The position numbers were made by a program, and so were the translations under genes. A stretch of DNA of 64,000 bases. Source: Massilia sp. H-1 (GTDB taxonomy: Bacteria; Pseudomonadota; Gammaproteobacteria; Burkholderiales; Burkholderiaceae_D). Positions 51,833 through 62,887 of the stretch are shown piece by piece. The notes under the pieces were generated by a model, which was not told the DNA's origin, did no database searches, and worked only from the letters and a program-made list of their open reading frames with translations. Each line of letters starts with the position of its first letter. The stretch's first letter is position 1. The stretch lies in contig CP087969.1 of NCBI GenBank assembly GCA_024703915.1, positions 2,666,001-2,730,000 on the forward strand, in the 5' to 3' direction.

Positions 51833-52721
51833 TCAGTACACCCGTTCCACGCTCAGCCCGCGCGCTCAGCAGTGCTTAAGCACGCTATTGCTTCCGACCA
51901 AATGCAACACCCCGATGGCGGCGACAACGTTGTTTTCCTGCTTCCAGCAAGTAAGCCAGTTTGTCGGCCAGGCCGATATTGCGTTCGTCCAGTAACACTT
52001 TTTTGACAAAGCGCCCCGACAAGGTGGTGTCGGCCGCGGCACGCGCGGCAATTTCGTCGAAGGTGCGGCGGTCGGCCGTGCGCCATGCTTCGACGATCTG
52101 GCGCACTTCGGCGCGCTGGCGGCCCGATTCGATCAGGGTGACGCTCTCTTCCAGGAAACGCAGCTGTTCGGCTTCCGACAGGCGGTCAAACAGGCTCAGC
52201 TGCGCGGTGACGGTTTCCAGCGAGATGACCGGCACCTTCTTGGCCTTGGCCAGCCCCACCAGGTGCGATTCCACCGACAGGTCGGTGCGGTAGCCCTGGG
52301 CCGAATATTCGGCGATGGCCAGCACGGTGGCCACCAGCCAGGGGCGCACATGGCTCATGGCGTCGGCGTCGATGCCCGCCTTGGCCAGCGCCTGGCGGGT
52401 GCGCTCGCGCAGCACCGGGGTCATTTCGTCGCCGCTCGCGCCATCGGGATACAGGCCGTATTTGCGGCGCGCCGCTTCGACCGCGCCCGGGTCGGTGTCC
52501 GGGTCGACTTCCAGCGCCAGCTTCGAGGCGCCATTCATGGCCGCCACGATGCGCGGTTCGAGCGGGTAAAATTCGGGCTGCCCGACGTGGATGGTGCCAA
52601 ACAGATACATCGAGTGGCCGTCGCCCGTCACCTTGAACAAGGCGCCGCGGTCGGCCCCCCAGGCCGACGGCAAGGCCAGGCAGAACAAGCTGAGGAACAC
52701 CACTATAATCTGACGTCGCAT
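51833..52721 (-). CDS. TraB/GumN family protein (exported)
   Basis: A signal peptide (IVVFLSLFCLALPSAWG) precedes the TraB/GumN fold: LFKVTGDGHSMYLFGTIHVGQPEFYPLEP, LALEVDPDTDP, MSHVRPWLVATVLA and ERNIGLADKLAYLLEAG, with the conserved late ENNVVAAIGVLHLVGSNSVPALL. Breaks near 51935, 51874-51881 (GCTTAAGC) and 51860 are bridged so that it ends SVERVY at 51833, close to the tRNA. TraB proteins have two conserved GxxH motifs and may be metal-dependent hydrolases; function is not established. Confidence 0.87.
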
Positions 52722-52755
52722 GCAATTTCCTTGAAGTATTTTTCTAAAGTCTCCT

Positions 52756-53486
52756 GTGTCGAATATTACAGCGTCCACTCCCGTCTGGCTTTTTGATCTG
52801 GACAATACCTTGCATGATGCCTCGCATGCAATTTTTCCGAGCATCAGCGCCAACATGAATACCTACATCGCGCGTGCTCGGCGACGGGGTGACAGCCAGC
52901 CAGCCAGGAAGCGGTCGACGCGGCCCGCATCGGCTACTGGAAGCGCTACGGCGCCACCCTGCTCGGCATGATCAAGCACCACGACGTGCGCGCCGCCGAC
53001 TTCCTGCACCAGACCCACACGCTCGACAATCTGGCCGACCTGATGCGCTTCGAGCGCGGCCTGTCGGCCATGCTGCGCCGCCTCCCGGGCCGCAAGATCC
53101 TGCTGACCAATGCAGCCAAGCCAGCTATTCCTCGCAGGTGGTGCGCCAGCTCAATCTGCAGCGCCATTTCAGCCACCACATCGCGATCGAGAACATGCAG
53201 GTGCACGGTCGGCTGCAGGCCCAAGCCGTCCACGCTGATGCTGCGCCGCCTGCTGCGCAAGCACGGTCTCGGCGCGCGCCGCTGCATCCTGGTGGAAGAC
53301 ACGCTGGACAACCTGCGTGCGGCCAAACGGGTCGGCCTGCGCACCGTGTGGCTGACCCGCTACCTGCGGCTGGTCGAGCCGAGCGGCAGCGCCAGCCTGC
53401 CCAAAATGGCAAAGCGCCCCGCTTTCGTCGATGTCAAAGTAAAATCACTACGGCAGCTGCCCGCCCGCTTGCACCGCTTGCGCTGA
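52756..53486 (+). CDS. HAD-family pyrimidine 5'-nucleotidase-like phosphatase
   Basis: A GTG start gives SNITASTPVWLFDLDNTLHDASHAIFPSISANMN, HAD motif I (DxDNT). KILLTNAAS is motif II, and RRCILVEDTLDNLRAAKRVGLRTVWLT is motif IV. Breaks near 52880, 53120 (GCCAAGCC) and 53220 are bridged to about 240 residues. Members dephosphorylate nucleoside or small-molecule monophosphates. Divergent from the TraB gene and 27 bases before slmA. Confidence 0.87.
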
Positions 53487-53513
53487 CCCCCAATCCACCT
53501 TCACGATCGAGAC

Positions 53514-54097
53514 AACATGGCAAGTACCAAGCCAGGCGAGCGCAAACTCCAAATCCTCCAGGCCTTGGCTTAAGCATGCTGGAACAGCCCAAGGGCGAAA
53601 AAATCACCACCGCGGCCCTGGCCAAGCGGCTCGACGTCTCCGAGGCGGCCCTGTACCGCCACTTCGCCAGCAAGGCCCAGATGTTCGAAGGCCTGATCGA
53701 CTTCATCGAGGCGAGCGTGTTCGGCCTGATCAACCAGATCGCCGAGCGCGAGTCCAGCGGCATCGCACAGGCGCACGCCATGCTGCAGATGATGCTCAGC
53801 TTCGCGGCCAACAATCCGGGCATGACGCGGGTACTGATCGGCGACGCGCTGGTGGGCGAGGACGAGCGCCTGCAGCTGCGCATGAACCAGTTCTACGACA
53901 AGGTCGAACTGGCGTGCAAGCAGTCGCTGCGCCTGGCCGTCACCCAGGGCCACGGCCAGGAAGCCGATGTCGCCGCGCGCGCCAGCCTGCTGGTCAGCTA
54001 CGTGGTGGGCCGCTGGCACCGCTACGCCAAGAGCGGCTTCCGCCAGAACCCGACCGAGGGCACCGCGCTGCAGATCGCCCTGATGCTCGCTGCCTGA
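53514..54097 (+). CDS. slmA: nucleoid occlusion factor SlmA
   Basis: SlmA binds SBS sites and blocks FtsZ polymerisation over the nucleoid. The protein of about 193 residues begins [60 protein letters not shown], with a TetR helix-turn-helix, and continues QLRMNQFYDKVELACKQSLRLA. The single break at 53568-53575 (GCTTAAGC) is at LAGMLE. The conserved slmA fold is clear. Confidence 0.93.
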
Positions 54098-54105
54098 TAC
54101 TGCCG

Positions 54106-55926
54106 ATGGACGGTTTCGACTGCTTCGCCCTGCTCGACGACGCCAGCGCCGCCGATCCGCACAATGCCCGTTCGCGCCTGTACGGCGGGCACGCGGGCAC
54201 GCTCGTGTGCGGCAATGCGGCGCAGTGGCCCCAGCTGCTGGCCGACATGCAGGCGGCGCTCGGACGCGGCCTGTACGCCGTGCCGGTGCTGAGCTATGAA
54301 CTGGGCGGCCACCTGCTCGGCATCGACGCCCATCCAAGCGAGGCGCCGCTGGCCCAGGTGCTGCTGTTCGCCAGCTGCACGCATTTGTCGCCGCCCGAGG
54401 TGGCAGCCTGGCTGGCGCAGCGCGCCGGGCAGGCGCCATGGCCGCATCGCGGCCGTGCACGCCAACGTCGGCCAGGCCGAATTCACGCGCGCGCTCGGCA
54501 AGATCCACGACTACATCGAGGCGGGCCACACTTACCAGGTCAATTACACCTACCGGCTGCGCTTCGACGCCTTCGGTACGCTGTACGCCTTGTACGCACG
54601 CTTGCAGGCGCGCCAGCCGGTACCCCTACGGCGCGCTGGTCGGCCTGCCCGACGGCGCGGCGCTGCTGTCGCTCTCGCCCGAGCTGTTCGTGCGCCACCT
54701 GCAGGGCGAGATCCTGGCGCGCCCCATGAAAGGCACCGCAGCCAGCCAAGCAGCGACGACGCCGACAATGCGCGCCGCGCCACGGCCCTGTCGCAAGACA
54801 GCAAGAACCGCGCCGAAAACCTGATGATCGTCGACCTGCTGCGCAACGACCTGGGACGGATCGCCGTCACCGGCAGCGTGGAAGTGCTTAAGCCCTGTTC
54901 GACGTGCAGCGCTACAGCTCCGTGCTGCAGATGACGTCCACGGTGCGCGCAGCAGCTGCGGCCCGACGCCACGCTGGACGAGATCTTCGGCGCGCTGTAC
55001 CCGTGCGGGTCGATTACAGGGTGCGCCCAAGCGCCGCACGATGGAGATCATCCGCGAACTCGAACCTGCCGCGCGCGGCGTCTACACGGGCGCGATCGGC
55101 TGGTTCGACCCATGCCACTGCAGCGCATGCGATCGGCGACTTTGCCTGTCGGTGCCGATCCGGACGCTGTCCCTGCAACCGCTCGGCAAACGGCGTGCGG
55201 CGCGGCGAAATGGGCGTGGGCGCCGAGCATCGTGTTCGACAGCGACGCGCAGGATGAATTTGCCGAGTGCCAGCTCAAGGCGCGCTTCCTGACCGGCCTT
55301 GCCAACGACTTCGAGATTTTCGAAACCATGCACGCCAGCGCGGACCATGGCTGCCGCCACCGCGCCCTGCACTTCGATCGGATGCAGGCGTCGGCGCATT
55401 ACTTCGGCTTCGCTTTCGATCCGCTGCAAGCTGCGGCGGCGCTCGACGCGGCCTGCGCGGCACTGGCGCCCGGTCCGCACCGGCTGCGCCTGGCGCTGCG
55501 CGCGGACGGCACATTGAGCGTGAGCTGCGCCCCGCTGACGCCGCTGGCGCAGCCGGTGCGGCTGCTGCTGGCCGCCGATGCGACCCATGCCGATGAGCTG
55601 TTCCTGCGCCACAAGACCAGCATCCGCGCGCTACGACGCGGCCTGGCGCAGCGCCGAAAGCGCGGGCGCCTTCGATACCCTGTTCTTCAACGAGCGCGGC
55701 GAACTGACCGAGGGCGGCCGCTGCAATGTCTTCGTGCGCATCGACGGCCACTGGTACACGCCGCCGCTCGCCTGCGGCGTCCTGCCGGGCATCATGCGGT
55801 CGGTGCTGCTGGACGATCCGGCCTTCGGCGCGGCCGAACGAGTCATCACGCGCGCCATGCTGGCTTGCGCCAGCGAGATCCTCGCCTGCAACGCTGCGCG
55901 GCGCCCTGCCCGCTAGTCTGGCATGA
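54106..55926 (+). CDS. pabB: aminodeoxychorismate synthase component I fused to aminodeoxychorismate lyase
   Basis: A PabB-PabC fusion of about 600 residues for 4-aminobenzoate (folate) synthesis. The PabB half has [32 protein letters not shown] [53 protein letters not shown] and [15 protein letters not shown]. The PabC half (from about 55300) begins FEIFETMHA and has [19 protein letters not shown], a PLP class IV pattern. Breaks near 54440, 54630, 54755, 54886-54893 (GCTTAAGC), 54950, 55020, 55110-55220, 55640 and 55895 are bridged; the end at 55926 is inferred. Such fusions are usual in Burkholderiales. Confidence 0.9.
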
Positions 55927-56869
55927 AGCGGCGCCGGTAGGCGCCGGGCGAGGTGGCCGTCACGCGCCGGAAGTGATGGCGCAGCGATTCTTCCGATCCG
56001 AATCCGGCCTTGTGCGCCAGTTGCGCCAGCGGCAGATCGGTCGTCTCCAGCAGATCCTTGGCCAGCGCCACCCGCTCGCGCGCCACCCACTCCACCGGTC
56101 CGTATCCGGTCGCATCCTGAAACTGGCGCTGCAGCGTGCGCGCGCTCATGGCGGCCCGCCCGGCCATGCTGGCCACGCTGTGGCGCTGCCCGGGATGTGC
56201 GCGCACCCAATCCATCAGGCGCGTCAGCTTCTACCCCGTTCGTCGTGCGCCAAGGGGCGCGGCAGAAACTGGGCCTGGCCCCCTTCGCGGTGCGGCGCCA
56301 CCACCAGCCGCTGCGCCACCAGATTGCCCACGCGTGCGCCGTAATCGCGCCGCACCAGGTGCAGCAGCATGTCCAGGCCCGCCGCCGAGCGACCGACGTG
56401 ATCAGCTGGCCGCTGTCGACATACAGGTCGCCCGGCAGCACGGCGATCGCCGGATAGCGCTGCCTGAGCTGTTCGGTGTAGCGCCAGTGGGTGGTGGCGC
56501 GCTGGCCGTCCAGCAGCCCGGCCGCCGCCAGCACGAAGACGCCCGAGCAGATCGAGCACAGGCGCGCACCGCGTGCATGCGCGGCGCGCACTGTGCGCCA
56601 GCAGCGCTGCGGGCGGCGCCTCGCCGGGATCGCGCCAGCCGGGAATGATGATGGTATCGGCCCGGGCCAGCAGCGCCAGGTCGTGCGGGGCGGAGATGGT
56701 GATCCCATGCGGCGGCGCGGATCGGTCCGGGCTCGATGGCGCAGACGGCGAAGTCGTACCAGTCCACGCCAAGCTCGGGACGCTCGAGCGCGAACAGTTC
56801 GACCGTGCAGCCGAATTCGAAGGTGCATAGCCGGTCGTAGGCCAGCGCGACCACCAGATGTTTGCTCAT
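55913..56869 (-). CDS. ftrA: GlxA/FtrA-type AraC-family transcriptional regulator
   Basis: About 320 residues. The N-terminal DJ-1/PfpI-like domain begins SKHLVVALAYDRLCTFEFGCTVELFALERPELG and has ADTIIIPGWRDPGEAPP and RLCSICSGVFVLAAAGLLDGQRATTHW. The C-terminal AraC DNA-binding domain has AGRAAMSARTLQRQFQDATGYGPVEWVARERVALAKDLLE and KAGFGSEESLRHHFRR. Slips near 56715, 56585, 56390 and 56230 are bridged. It overlaps the convergent pabB end by 14 bases. FtrA-type proteins regulate metabolic genes, often near rhodanese genes as here, where the rhodanese is divergent 94 bases away. Confidence 0.87.
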
Positions 56870-56962
56870 GGCGCAATCTTACCGGATATTGGCCGATGCG
56901 CCACTTAGCGGCGGACTGGCCCTGCCCGATAATCAGGCATCATTCATCAAGGAGAGTTCGCC

Positions 56963-57381
56963 ATGTCCAGTGTGACCGATACCGCGCCCGCCGCCAGCGG
57001 CGGCCGCCCTCGCCCACTTCGAAGCCCAGTTCGCGTTCGAAACCGATTGCTGGGATGTGCACGACAGCCTGGTAGGCGGGCGCCAGGACTTCGTGCTGCT
57101 CGACGTACGGGGAACGCAGAAGTATGAAGCCGGTCATGTGCCGGGCGCGCTCGACCTGGCCCACCGCAAGATCATCGGCTCGCGCATGGCAGGCCTATCC
57201 GGCCGGTACCGTGTTCGTGACCTATTGCAGCCAAGCCCGCATTGCAATGGCGCCGCGCGCGGCGATCCGGCTGGCCCGGCTTGGCCTGCCGGTCAAGATC
57301 ATGAGCGGCGGGATCACCGGCTGGCTGGACGAGGGCTTCGCCTTAGAGCCAGGCCAGCAGGCGCGCTGCCACGTCGGCTGA
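56963..57381 (+). CDS. rhodanese-like domain protein
   Basis: GGAGAG precedes the ATG. A single rhodanese domain of about 140 residues: FVLLDVRGTQKYEAGHVPGALDLAHRKI, then VFVTYC with the catalytic Cys and PVKIMSGGITGWLDEGFAL. Slips near 57003, 57190 and 57230 are bridged; the last sits in the active-site loop (GCCAAGCCC). Rhodanese next to an FtrA regulator is a recurrent pairing. It likely moves sulfane sulfur; acceptor unknown. Confidence 0.86.
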
Positions 57382-58474
57382 CGACAGCAGCTGCATGTGA
57401 TTGGTCTGGTACACGACGACTGTGTCGAATCGAAGACAGCGTTGCGCATCCGGATGGTGGCCGAGCGCGCTGGCAAGTGGCACCAGGCCGTCGCTGCCAA
57501 GGCCGCCGTCATCGCGCGGACCGTGGCGGCAATGGCCAGGCATGCCGTCGCTGCAGGTGGAGGCACCACGGTCGGCAGCGGCGCGCCGTGCGCGAAGCGA
57601 TCCTGGCTAAGCCCAGTCCTCGTCAAGCACACTGCCGTGGCGCAGATCGGTGATACCGGCGCTGCGAATCTTGGCCAGGCGTGAGAACGGCGCGCTGTAG
57701 GCCGACAAGTCGGTCACCAGATGCACCCAGTTTCCCCCGCGCTCGAGCGGGGCGCCGTGATGCGGTGTGCCGAGAAACGCCATCTTGCGGAGAAGCCCGG
57801 GCCAGCTGTGCCCTTCCTCCTGCGCCGCGTGGCAGGCGCTGCGCGCGACCAGGCCCCCATGCTGTGAGCGACGATAAGCAGTTCATCGACCGCTACCGGC
57901 CAGTTGTCGATCATGGCCTGCAATTCGCGCACAAGTTCGCGCCCGTTTTCGGAGATGTGACGGCCGCTGTTGTAATGCAGGTAGACGGGCGTGTAGCCGC
58001 GCTCGCGGGCCAGCATGGCGCCGTGATCGTGCCCATCGCGATGCCACTGCAAGTCATTCATGCACAGGCCGTGCGCAAGCAGCACGATGCGCCCGGATGC
58101 AGGGGTTGGCCACGCGCAAGCGCATCAGGGATGGCGAGCGGATTGCCGCTCGCCGCAAGGCGGTCGCCCACCACACCGTTGACGGCCGCTACCAGCGCTT
58201 CGCGCCCGGCCCATTCGGGCGGCGCGGCCAGCGCCGGTGCCAGGCGCCCGAGCACCGCATCGAGGCCGCCGCCGACCAGCCGGGTGGCGCCCCGCACGCC
58301 GCGGTAGACCAGCGAAGTGACAGCCGGCGACTGGCTTGACGATCGGCGTGCCGATCGCCTTGTTCAGGACATTCATGTGGACCGCCTCGACCAGATCGGT
58401 CACCCCGCCACCGCCTCGAGCGCGAGGCGGGATGCGCCGAGCAGATCGGCACCGACGGTGGGTTTGGCGGCCAT
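57343..58474 (-). CDS. alpha/beta-hydrolase (esterase/lipase-like)
   Basis: About 378 residues. An N-terminal helical region (VTDLVEAVHMNVLNKAIGTPIVKP) precedes the hydrolase core: LLAHGLCMNDLQWHRDGHDHGAMLARERGYTPVYLHYNSGRHISENGRELVRELQAMI (split strands) and LLIVAHSMGG with the nucleophile Ser, then a late DTVVVYQTNHMQLLSS region with a plausible catalytic His. Slips near 58330, 58085, 57860, 57605 (GCTAAGCCC) and 57430 are bridged. It ends overlapping the convergent rhodanese by 39 bases and begins 7 bases after the gpx stop. Confidence 0.77.
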
Positions 58475-58480
58475 GCGGGC

Positions 58481-59078
58481 CTAGGAGCCGAGCGCCTGTT
58501 CGATCTTGCCGACCAGCTGGGCGTCTTCCGGCGTGACCTTGCTCGGATAATGTTCGATCACCTTACCGTTGCGGTCGATCAGGTACTTGGTGAAGTTCCA
58601 TTTCGGCTCCTTGCCGGTCGCCTTGATCAGCTGCGCGTGCAGCGGATTGGGCGCGTCGCCGCTGACCACCGACTTGGCGAACATCGGGAACTTGACGCCG
58701 TAGGTGTTGTAGCACAGGTCGGCGATCTCCTTGGCGCTGCCCGGCTCCTGCTTGCCGAAGTCGTTGGACGGGAAGCCCAGCACGACCAGGCCCCTGGCGC
58801 TGTATTTGGCGTACAGTTTTTCCAGGCCTTCGTACTGCTTGGTGTAGCCGCAATAGCTGGCGGTATTGACGACCAGGACCACCTTGCTAGAAGCGTACTG
58901 ACACAGATTTTGCGGCGCATCGTCCTGCAGGCGCGGGAAGGTTTTGTTCAGCAGCGCAGGGCAGTTGGCTTGGCGCCAGTGCTGCCAGCCAAGGCACACC
59001 GGTCTGCGCCATGGCCCATGCGCGCAGCATGACGGCGGCGCCCAGGGCGGCGAGAATGAATGCGGTCATCTTGATCAT
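58481..59078 (-). CDS. glutathione peroxidase-like protein, exported
   Basis: Thiol peroxidase of the GPx family. An N-terminal hydrophobic signal (MIKMTAFILAALGAAVMLRAWAMA) precedes CPALLNKTFPRLQDDAPQNLCQYASSKVVLVVNTASYCGYTKQYEGLEKLY, where Cys replaces selenocysteine. FPSNDFGKQEPG and GKEPKWNFTKYLIDRNGKVIEHY supply the other tetrad residues. One slip near 58982 joins the signal to the mature domain. It lies 65 bases after ppk2 on the same strand and may share the bufferin-like transcript, which would place a periplasmic peroxidase with a copper-buffering system. Confidence 0.88.
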
Positions 59079-59142
59079 TGTCGGTTCCACGCAAAGAGAA
59101 TTGAAAATCGATTCTATGCCAAATCCCGCGGCGCCGCCGTTC

Positions 59143-59960
<818 letters not shown>

Positions 59961-59964
<4 letters not shown>

Positions 59965-60837
59965 TGCGCGCCTCCCTGGTCAGCGGGGCTCTGGCGGATC
60001 TGCGGCGAGGTTCTCATGGGGGCGCCCGGAAATGGTTGCGGTAGCGCCAAGGGTAGCAGGTTTGCCGTCGTCCGCGGCGCCCAGCATACCGGTGCCGAGC
60101 CAGTCGCGCAGGCAGGCGGCGACCCGCGGCACGTCAGCCTAGCCTCGCAGCAGGCGCAGATCTCGCCGAAGGTGGCGCCGCGCGCCAGCGCCTGCAGTGC
60201 GTTCGCCTCGAAGGCGTCGAGCGAGCGAAAGTGCGGCTGCAGCGCATGGCGCCAGACCAGCCAGGTGCGCGCGTCGGCCAGCGCGGCCGGCTCGGGGCGG
60301 GGCGCGTTCTTCGCCAAGCGCCTGCCACAGCGCCACGCTGTTGTGGAACATGGGCAGCAGGTGCACCGAGGGATGAAGCGCGAAGCGCAGGTCGGCCCAC
60401 GCCTCGGGCGCCAGTGCGCGCAGCGCATCGAGCCGCGCTTCCGGCGCGTCGGGGGCGTCGAAGGCCAGGCCCAGCGTCCATTCGAACCCGGCCAGTTCGG
60501 CCACCCAGGGATAATCGGCCAGCTCCTGCGCAAGGAAGGCGGGAAAGCCGCCGCCGAACCAGCGCAGGTTGCTGGAAGCTGGAAGGATGGGCATCGAGAT
60601 AGGCCGCGGCCAGGGTCTCGAACAGCGCATCGCCGATGTAGGTCCAGGTGCGCTCGTAGGCCTCGCACAGCGCTTCGCGCATGCGGGCGCGGTAGGCGTT
60701 GTGATAGATCGCCAGCCGGGCCTGGGGGCCGAGCGCGCCCCTGACGGCGCACGGCATCGAGCAGCAGCCGGCGCCGCAGCGCCCTGCCCCAGCACGTAAT
60801 CCTGGAATGCGCCCTGCAGCTGCGGCAGCGCGTTCAT
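59961..60837 (-). CDS. DUF2063 protein, BufC/HvfC-like MNIO partner
   Basis: Begins [19 protein letters not shown], the DUF2063 N-terminus, then [45 protein letters not shown] and [34 protein letters not shown]2063 proteins are the peptide-recognition or chaperone partners of DUF692/MNIO enzymes. Slips near 60770, 60585, 60315 and 60140 (GCCTAGCC) are bridged; the last 80 residues are less certain. The start overlaps the bufB-like stop (ATGA) and the end overlaps ppk2. Length about 290 residues. Confidence 0.85.
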
Positions 60838-61686
60838 GCGGCCGCCCGCTCGAACACCGCGGCGGCGATGGCGCGCGCCTGTCCCAGTTCGGCACGCAGT
60901 TCGGCCAGCGGCGGGATCCGGTCGTCGCGTTCGATCATGGTGACGACCGGCCCGAAGCGGCGCAGGGCGCTCGCGTACAGCGACCAGACCGGATCGGCCA
61001 CGGGGTGGTCATGGGTATCGATGATGATGCCTTCCTGGACACTGTGACCGGCCAGGTGAATTTGCTGGACGCAGTAGTTAGTAGCAGCGCGCAGATAGGC
61101 TTCGGGATCGAAAGCGTGATTGACGCTGCTGACGTAGACATTGTTCACGTCCAGCAGGAGCAGGCTGTCCGACTGCTCGGCGACGGCGCTGACGAATTCC
61201 CATTCGCTCATCGTGTCGTCGTTGAAGGCGAGGTAGCTCGAGACGTTTTCGAGCAGGATGCGGCGGCCCAGGTAGTCCTGGGCGCGGCGCACATGGCGCA
61301 CCACGGTGGCCAGCGCTTCCTCGCTGCACGGCAGCGGGTACAGGTCGTGCAGATTGCGGCCCTGAGTGCCGGTCCAGCACAGGTGGTCCGAGATCCACAG
61401 CGGCTGCACGCGGTCGGCCAGGGCCTTGAGCGCGCGCAGGTAGTCGTCGGACGGGCCGTCGGTGCTGCCAACCGACATCGACACGCCGTGCATCACGACC
61501 GGATAGTCGCGCCGCACCATGTCGAGCATGGCGAGCGGCTTGCCGCCGCCGCCCATGTAATTCTCGGACAGGATTTCAAACCAGTCCACGCCCGAACGCG
61601 CGCGTGGTGGCGGCCAGCTCCGCGTAGTGGGCGGTGCGCAGGCCAAGGCCGAAGCCGGGCGAGGGAGTCAGAAGCGGTGCTGTCAT
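60834..61686 (-). CDS. DUF692/MNIO family peptide-modifying enzyme, BufB-like
   Basis: A TIM-barrel multinuclear non-haem iron oxidase. Recognisable are [95 protein letters not shown] and [22 protein letters not shown], the His/Asp/Glu-rich metal-binding motifs of the family. About 283 residues; one slip near 61600 in a GCGCGC run. In characterised systems these enzymes convert peptide cysteines to thiooxazole-type groups that bind copper. The neighbouring small Cys peptide is the likely substrate. Confidence 0.92.
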
Positions 61687-61727
61687 GATCTTGGCGGCGG
61701 GCGCCATGAAGGCCGCGCCGGTGGCGC

Positions 61728-62002
61728 TTACTTGTTCAGATCGATGATCTTGCCGTTCTTGGCCAGGCATTCATGCCTAGCCTTGGTGGCGATGAAGCCA
61801 TGGCCCTTGCAGCTGTTCTGGCCCTTGCATTTGTTTTCCGCGGTGGCGCAGTCGCTGGTGCCCTTGCAGCTGTTGATGCTTAAGCGCAGTGGACAACGTC
61901 ATGCATGGCCACGCTGCTGGTGGCGGCCACTGCCGACGTCGACATGGCCAGGACTGCTGCTGCGGCGGCGATCAGGGCGCCTGCTTTGTTGGTGGTATTC
62001 AT
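61728..62002 (-). CDS. small exported Cys-rich peptide, BufA-like bufferin precursor
   Basis: A precursor of about 90 residues. A signal peptide ([21 protein letters not shown]) precedes a core with six cysteines in repeated motifs: [31 protein letters not shown] and HECLAKNGK. This is the layout of BufA-type periplasmic bufferin precursors. The frame breaks at 61878-61885, where GCTTAAGC replaces GCCGGC of CAGINSC, and near 61773. It is 41 bases upstream of the MNIO gene on the same strand. Expected mature product: a secreted, oxidatively modified copper-binding peptide. Confidence 0.85.
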
Positions 62003-62094
62003 GGTCTCGTTCCTCGATAAGGTGGTGGGTGAACTTCGTCCGCCAGCGCCTCCATGGCGTAAGCTTGTGAGTCAGTCGGCCCATCAGCGGCACT

Positions 62095-62103
62095 CCTTAC
62101 GAC
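62095..62103 (-). promoter_or_regulatory. possible ECF-type -10 upstream of the bufA-like gene
   Basis: On the minus strand GTCGTAAGG lies about 95 bases before the bufA-like start, after an A-rich stretch with TGTTGAA. GTCGTA is reminiscent of ECF -10 elements, and known bufferin operons are often under ECF sigma control. This is a weak pattern match. Confidence 0.25.
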
Positions 62104-62205
62104 TTTTTATGGTTTTTTTCAACATCAACGCAACGCTGGGGGCGACAGGGGGCTTAGCACCGCATGTATGATGTGACAAGATTGACTGATAAGTAAGGAA
62201 ATGCC

Positions 62206-62860
62206 ATGCTGACCGTCCGCGTACTCCAATCACTCCTTCTGGCTAGGCGCCATGCTGCTGGCCGCCCCGGGCCAGGCCCAAGTCACCGCGGCCAGCGGCG
62301 CCGTCCACCTCGCTGCCGATCCCTACAACCACGCCTGGTACGAACTGGCGGGCGAGGAAACCTGGTACCACGGCGCCGACGGCACCATGTACAGCAGCGA
62401 CAACGTGGCCTGGATCAATGATGGCGTGAACATGTTTTTCCAGCGCGGCAACGATAAATGGCTGATGCAGTTTGTCGCGCCCCGCTTCGATCCGATGGAC
62501 AACAGCGACGATGGACAGCCGCTCCACATCGGCCTGTACGACAACGTCAGCGGCGACTGGCGCTATGCGCCGAAGCAGGCCGGGATGCTCATTTCCAGCC
62601 CCTTGGGCATGCAGTGGGAATGGTCGGGCTGGTTCCGCGTGCTTGACATTGCCTACGGCAAAGATGGTTTCCTGAGCCGTTTCGCGGTGGACTTTGTGCA
62701 GTACGACACGCCGGACCAGACCGGACCGGCGCTGAGCGGCGCGCTGCGCTTCAATTCGGCAATACCGATCGGGGCGGTCAATGTGCCGGAACCGGCGCCG
62801 GTGCTGCTGATGCTGGCCGCGCTGGGGCTGCTGGCGGCGGCAAGGCGCAAGCGTTCCTGA
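62206..62860 (+). CDS. PEP-CTERM sorted exported protein
   Basis: A signal peptide (VRVLQSLLLAGAMLLAAPGQAQ after correcting GCTAGGCGCC near 62233) leads to a beta-rich domain (AWYELAGEETWYHGADGTMYSSDN..., QPLHIGLYDNVSGDWRY). The C-terminus has VPEPAPVLLMLAALGLLAAARRKRS: the VPEP motif, a hydrophobic helix and a basic tail, recognised by exosortase. An AAGGAA site precedes the ATG. The host must encode an exosortase outside this window. It is divergent from the bufferin-like operon. Function unknown. Confidence 0.85.
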
Positions 62861-62887
62861 CCGGCAGCCGGTGCGCGCCAGTTCAGG

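Noticed and set aside
62003..62093. Short upstream coding region before the bufA-like gene (MGRLTHKLTPWRRW...)
   Set aside because: It has a plausible ribosome site, but overlaps the bufA-like start in another frame, shows no conserved pattern and is likely part of the leader.
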